Below are positions 6,804 through 8,862 of a DNA stretch of 8,862 nucleotides, in pieces. Source of the stretch: Porphyromonadaceae bacterium (GTDB lineage Bacteria; Bacteroidota; Bacteroidia; Bacteroidales; CAMTPD01); contig DLYT01000118.1 in the NCBI GenBank assembly GCA_003447595.1, positions 18,314 through 27,175 on the forward strand, given 5' to 3'. The notes beneath the pieces were generated by a model, which was given only the letters and a program-made list of their open reading frames with translations, made no database searches and had not been told where the DNA came from. Position 1 is the stretch's first letter. Each line of letters begins with the position of its first letter. The translations under genes and the position numbers were made by a program.

Positions 6804-7124
6804 ATGGAAGAGAAGAATTATGTAGATTTTGAGATACTTTCGGGTACATACAAAACTCTATTAACAAAGAAATATCAAGCAAGAAAGACTTGGTCTGCAC
6901 CTGTACAAGGTGAAGTGCGTTCGCACCTTCCGGGCACAGTTCTTTCTGTTTCATGCAAAGCTGGCGATACTGTAAAAGCAGGCGACTTGCTTTTGATTCA
7001 TGAAGCAATGAAAATGCAAAACAGAATCGTTGCTCCGATTAGCGGTGTTATCACTGAGCTAAACGTTACAGAGGGCGAGCGTGTTGCAAAAGGACATTTG
7101 ATGGTTAAGATTGAAAAAGCTTAA
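6804..7124 (+). CDS. Small biotin carboxyl carrier protein
   Basis: A 106-residue biotinyl-domain protein that should carry carboxybiotin to the carboxyltransferase encoded just upstream. The biotinyl fold occupies about residues 32-105 with the attachment motif EAMKM (67-71) and biotinylated Lys70. APISG (77-81) and the closing GERVAKGHLMVKIE (91-104) are also typical. Residues 1-31 (YKTLLTKKYQARKTW at 16-30) form a short N-terminal stretch like that of small Bacteroidota carriers, without the long Pro/Ala linker of MmdC or of AccB. The start ATG 6804 is the only suitable one. It lies 44 bases after the carboxyltransferase and is followed by a terminator, so the pair is probably cotranscribed. 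It could serve more than one biotin enzyme. Confidence 0.93.
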   Translation: MEEKNYVDFEILSGTYKTLLTKKYQARKTWSAPVQGEVRSHLPGTVLSVSCKAGDTVKAGDLLLIHEAMKMQNRIVAPISGVITELNVTEGERVAKGHLMVKIEKA

Positions 7125-7144
7125 TACACATCTTTAATGTTTAC

Positions 7145-7196
7145 ACTACCCATATATGCTGCGATTAGGTAACATATGTGGGTAGTATTGTTTTAT
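7145..7196 (+). terminator. Terminator after the biotin carrier gene
   Basis: A 14-bp stem with one T.G wobble (7145-7158 with 7173-7186), a 14-base loop and the tail ATTGTTTTAT. It probably ends the transcript coming from the carboxyltransferase and carrier genes. The U-tract is interrupted by G, so some readthrough into the next gene is likely. Confidence 0.8.
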
Positions 7197-7223
7197 AAAA
7201 CGACTAACGTAAAAAAATAAACT

Positions 7224-7523
7224 ATGATTCGTCACATTGTACTATTCAAACTCGTAGAATTTCCTTCGGTAGAAGAGAAAACAGCAAAGCTAAACGAAAT
7301 CAAGTTAGGCCTTGAAGCCTTGAAAGACAAAATCGAGCAATTGAAGTTTATCGAAGTAGGAATCAATGTAAACCCAAATGAAACATTTGATTTGGCTTTG
7401 GTTACAGAATTCGACTCATTAGCCGATCTTGATATCTACGCTAAACATCCCGATCACGTTGCAGTAGCAAAAATCATCGGAGCAGTTAAGGCAGACAGAT
7501 CATGTGTAGATTTCGAATTCTAA
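7224..7523 (+). CDS. Dabb-domain (stress-responsive A/B barrel) protein
   Basis: A 99-residue single-domain protein of the Dabb family, small alpha/beta ferredoxin-like barrels that usually form dimers. Signatures are the opening MIRHIVLFKL (1-10), the central DLALVTEFDSLADLDIYAKH (56-75) with HPDH (75-78), and a terminal VDFEF. Members include plant stress proteins and some aromatic-compound enzymes, but most bacterial ones have no known substrate, and I assign none here. It is charged and soluble with no signal peptide. No TAnnTTTG box is seen in the 37 bases between the upstream hairpin and its start, so it may depend on readthrough from the carboxyltransferase operon. A hairpin at 7543-7584 follows the stop. 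Confidence 0.9.
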   Translation: MIRHIVLFKLVEFPSVEEKTAKLNEIKLGLEALKDKIEQLKFIEVGINVNPNETFDLALVTEFDSLADLDIYAKHPDHVAVAKIIGAVKADRSCVDFEF

Positions 7524-7542
7524 TCGAAACAACATAATAGTG

Positions 7543-7594
7543 GAATGGTAAAGTGAGAGTTAAAAGAGCTCGGCTTTACCATTCGTCGTTTTAT
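7543..7594 (+). terminator. Probable terminator after the Dabb gene
   Basis: A perfect 11-bp stem (GAATGGTAAAG at 7543-7553 with 7574-7584) with a 20-base loop that can form a smaller inner GAG/CTC stem. It is followed by GTCGTTTTAT. The position 20 bases after the stop and the stem strength support a terminator, although the U-tract is short and offset. Confidence 0.65.
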
Positions 7595-7925
7595 GGCAAG
7601 CCTTAAATCCCCAAAACACCTCTCGGTAAATAGATTTGCAAAATCTACAATAAGCCTAATCCGGCAAAGAAGAAAGGAGAGGAGCGTTTGTTCTGAAAAT
7701 GCCCAATCACAAGCTTGTATCAACCATATTTTAGGCGAAAAGCTCATTTACTTCTTTCCGAAACCTTACAAGGTTCTTCTAAAAACCATGCTTAGTTCTC
7801 GCAAAAAGCTCTTTACCTTTTCTATGGAGCACCTCTATTTTGAAATAATTTAGTCAGATCCAGCATCAAGAAGTCTTCAACACGTTGGTATCAGTGATAC
7901 AAAGTTGTTTCGAAGATTATTTTTG

Positions 7926-8015
7926 TTCTTCGTGAATACTTTTGACAATCTCTATGGTGATTTTCAGGAATCTCCACGAATAGTATTTGCATTCTTCACG
8001 AAAACTTTTTTCAAT
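7926..8015 (+). repeat. Imperfect 24-base direct repeat pair
   Basis: Two copies, 7926-7949 and 7992-8015, share 19 of 24 bases (TTCTTCnnGAAnACTTTTnnCAAT) and are offset by 66 bases. No third copy is clear, so this is not an array. Confidence 0.5.
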
Positions 8016-8163
8016 TATAACGAAGACAGTATGCGAAACTCACTATAACGCAAAACAGTTTTCAATGAAAACGTTTTCAAACCTTGCAGTAACAATACCC
8101 CATCAACTTGCTCAGAAGCGACTCTGTGTGTAATACCTTGCAGACAGTCTGAAGAATGCAAAT
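7985..8163. repeat. 179-bp segment bounded by 14-bp inverted repeats
   Basis: ATTTGCATTCTTCA at 7985-7998 is repeated as its exact reverse complement at 8150-8163. The ends could be those of a miniature element or a long-range stem. No target-site duplication is visible in the flanks (AATAGT and CTCAGA). Confidence 0.45.
8058..8079. promoter_or_regulatory. Overlapping palindromes with a LacI-family operator pattern
   Basis: TGAAAACGTTTTCA (8066-8079) is a perfect 14-bp palindrome matching the general LacI/CcpA operator form TGWAARCGYTWWCA. Its left half also pairs with GTTTTCA at 8058-8064, giving three alternating arms GTTTTCA-A-TGAAAAC-GTTTTCA. No LacI-type regulator or obvious target gene lies in the window, so operator function is an inference from pattern alone. 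Confidence 0.3.
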
Positions 8164-8516
8164 CTCAGAGAGTTAAGCAATTCAAAACGATCTCGATTTA
8201 TCTTTTTATCGATCATATTTATAGTTTCCGCTTCTGTTTTCGGTAAGCAATTTGTAATCATGTAATCCAATACATTCATTTTCCTGCAAAATATCAGAAA
8301 AATAATTGTCGCAGACTTTCGAGAACGAGAGATTCAATCAATCTTTTACGGCAAAATACTTATGTGTAACATGTATCTTCTTTTGAAATTAAAGTTTTCG
8401 GTAAATACAATAACCTCAAGCAAATTAAAACGTGAGACTGTGGTTGAAAAGAAAAACTTATAGAACAGATATCAACCCGATATGATAAATTAATTAGTAT
8501 GCAGCCCTTATAGAAA

Positions 8517-8550
8517 CTCTAAAAGACGCTCCAAATGAGATCTTTTAGAG
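8517..8550. repeat. Perfect 10-bp-stem hairpin in the gene-poor tail
   Basis: CTCTAAAAGA (8517-8526) pairs fully with TCTTTTAGAG (8541-8550) across a 14-base loop. Loop bases ACGCTC can pair alternatively with GAGGCGT at 8554-8560, with one bulge. Read on the minus strand it is followed by TTTCTATAAGG, too poor in T for a confident terminator. Confidence 0.5.
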
Positions 8551-8696
8551 AAAGAGGCGTGTGTTGTATTTGAAAGAGTTTTAATTCCTGCAAATATTTT
8601 TTTATGATATAGACAAAGGAAAGCCAATGCTAATTTTGATTTTTTGTAAAAAATGTGCAAATCGTTTGATTATTATTAGTTAAATTTATTTCTTTG

Positions 8697-8704
8697 CAAA
8701 TATA
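8697..8704 (-). promoter_or_regulatory. Minus-strand -7 box candidate
   Basis: TATATTTG followed by CAAAG on the minus strand fits TAnnTTTG. It would start a leftward transcript near 8693 that passes through the hairpin at 8517-8550 and the small frames at 8337-8112. No supporting -33 element was found. The DNA is very AT-rich, so this could be chance. Confidence 0.25.
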
Positions 8705-8862
8705 ATCTCAATCTTATTCCTCGGGTAGATATTCTATAAAAGCTATAACATCTATATCGCTTAAAAGTGTAGTGTATGACTATTATCGATATGTATATCC
8801 AATGTTTTTTTAATCTCAATAAGCATTTTATATTATATTAAATAACGTGAGTTCGATATAAG

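Larger units (their letters stand above)
7585..8862. other. Gene-poor, repeat-rich region of about 1.27 kb
   Basis: No reading frame here resembles a known protein. Frames at 7593-7853 (+), 7520-7747 (-), 8112-8279 (-, 55 residues) and 8206-8337 (-, from TTG) are short and unrecognised. Three-frame reading of the minus strand shows broken stretches of plausible protein. Non-coding structure seen here includes a direct repeat pair (7926 and 7992), a 14-bp inverted repeat pair (7985 and 8150), a LacI-type palindrome (8066-8079), a 10-bp-stem hairpin (8517-8550), and a minus-strand TATATTTG box at 8704-8697. It could be decayed DNA, a long regulatory region for a gene outside the window, or hold an unrecognised RNA. 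Confidence 0.6.

Noticed and set aside
7520..7747. 75-codon minus-strand open frame
   Set aside because: Its end runs through the terminator hairpin and into the last bases of the Dabb gene, and the product resembles nothing known.
7762..7775. AACCTT-AC-AAGGTT inverted repeat
   Set aside because: Six-base arms with a two-base gap are too short to form a stable hairpin, no T-tract follows, and such repeats occur by chance.
7593..7853. 86-codon plus-strand open frame with ATG start
   Set aside because: Starts inside the tail of the Dabb terminator, has no promoter motif or recognisable domain, and an equally long frame overlaps on the other strand.
7926..8015. CRISPR-like array
   Set aside because: Only two diverged copies with a single spacer-like gap, and no cas genes in the window.

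Overview
The window looks like chromosomal DNA of an AT-rich Bacteroidota bacterium, most likely order Bacteroidales. Three things point there. The OmpA-family protein closely resembles the Porphyromonas gingivalis Pgm6/Pgm7 proteins as I remember them. Several intergenic regions carry the Bacteroidota -7 promoter motif TAnnTTTG, with little sign of Shine-Dalgarno sequences. There is also a NusG paralogue of the UpxY type. I cannot name a genus from sequence alone.

Layout. Positions 1-298 hold a strong intrinsic terminator belonging to an upstream or small-RNA transcript, then a likely promoter. Positions 299-1801 (+) encode an NhaC-type Na+/H+ antiporter. It converges on a minus-strand NusG/UpxY-like antiterminator gene (1866-2360), and a perfect 13-bp hairpin lies between them. 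Positions 2361-2888 look non-coding. Positions 2889-4031 (+) encode the OmpA-like outer-membrane protein, closed by an 11-bp GAAA-loop terminator. A same-strand run follows: ruvX (4154-4579), def (4608-5168), a biotin-dependent carboxyltransferase of the MmdA/PccB family (5212-6759) and a 106-residue biotin carrier (6804-7124), ending at a 14-bp hairpin. A 99-residue Dabb-domain protein (7224-7523) comes next with its own hairpin. The last 1.27 kb (7585-8862) has no convincing gene but is rich in small repeats and palindromes.

How the genes work together. The antiporter handles ion homeostasis and OmpA ties the outer membrane to the cell wall. ruvX and def are housekeeping genes for rRNA processing and N-terminal maturation. 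The carboxyltransferase and biotin carrier form half of a biotin enzyme acting on propionyl/methylmalonyl-CoA or a related acyl-CoA. The missing biotin carboxylase or membrane decarboxylase subunits must lie elsewhere.

I did not find a convincing novel multi-gene system. The points most worth checking are the orphan UpxY-like antiterminator, the ruvX promoter that touches its start codon, the missing DAP-binding Asp in OmpA, and the repeat-rich gene-poor tail with its LacI-type palindrome and a 179-bp segment bounded by 14-bp inverted repeats.
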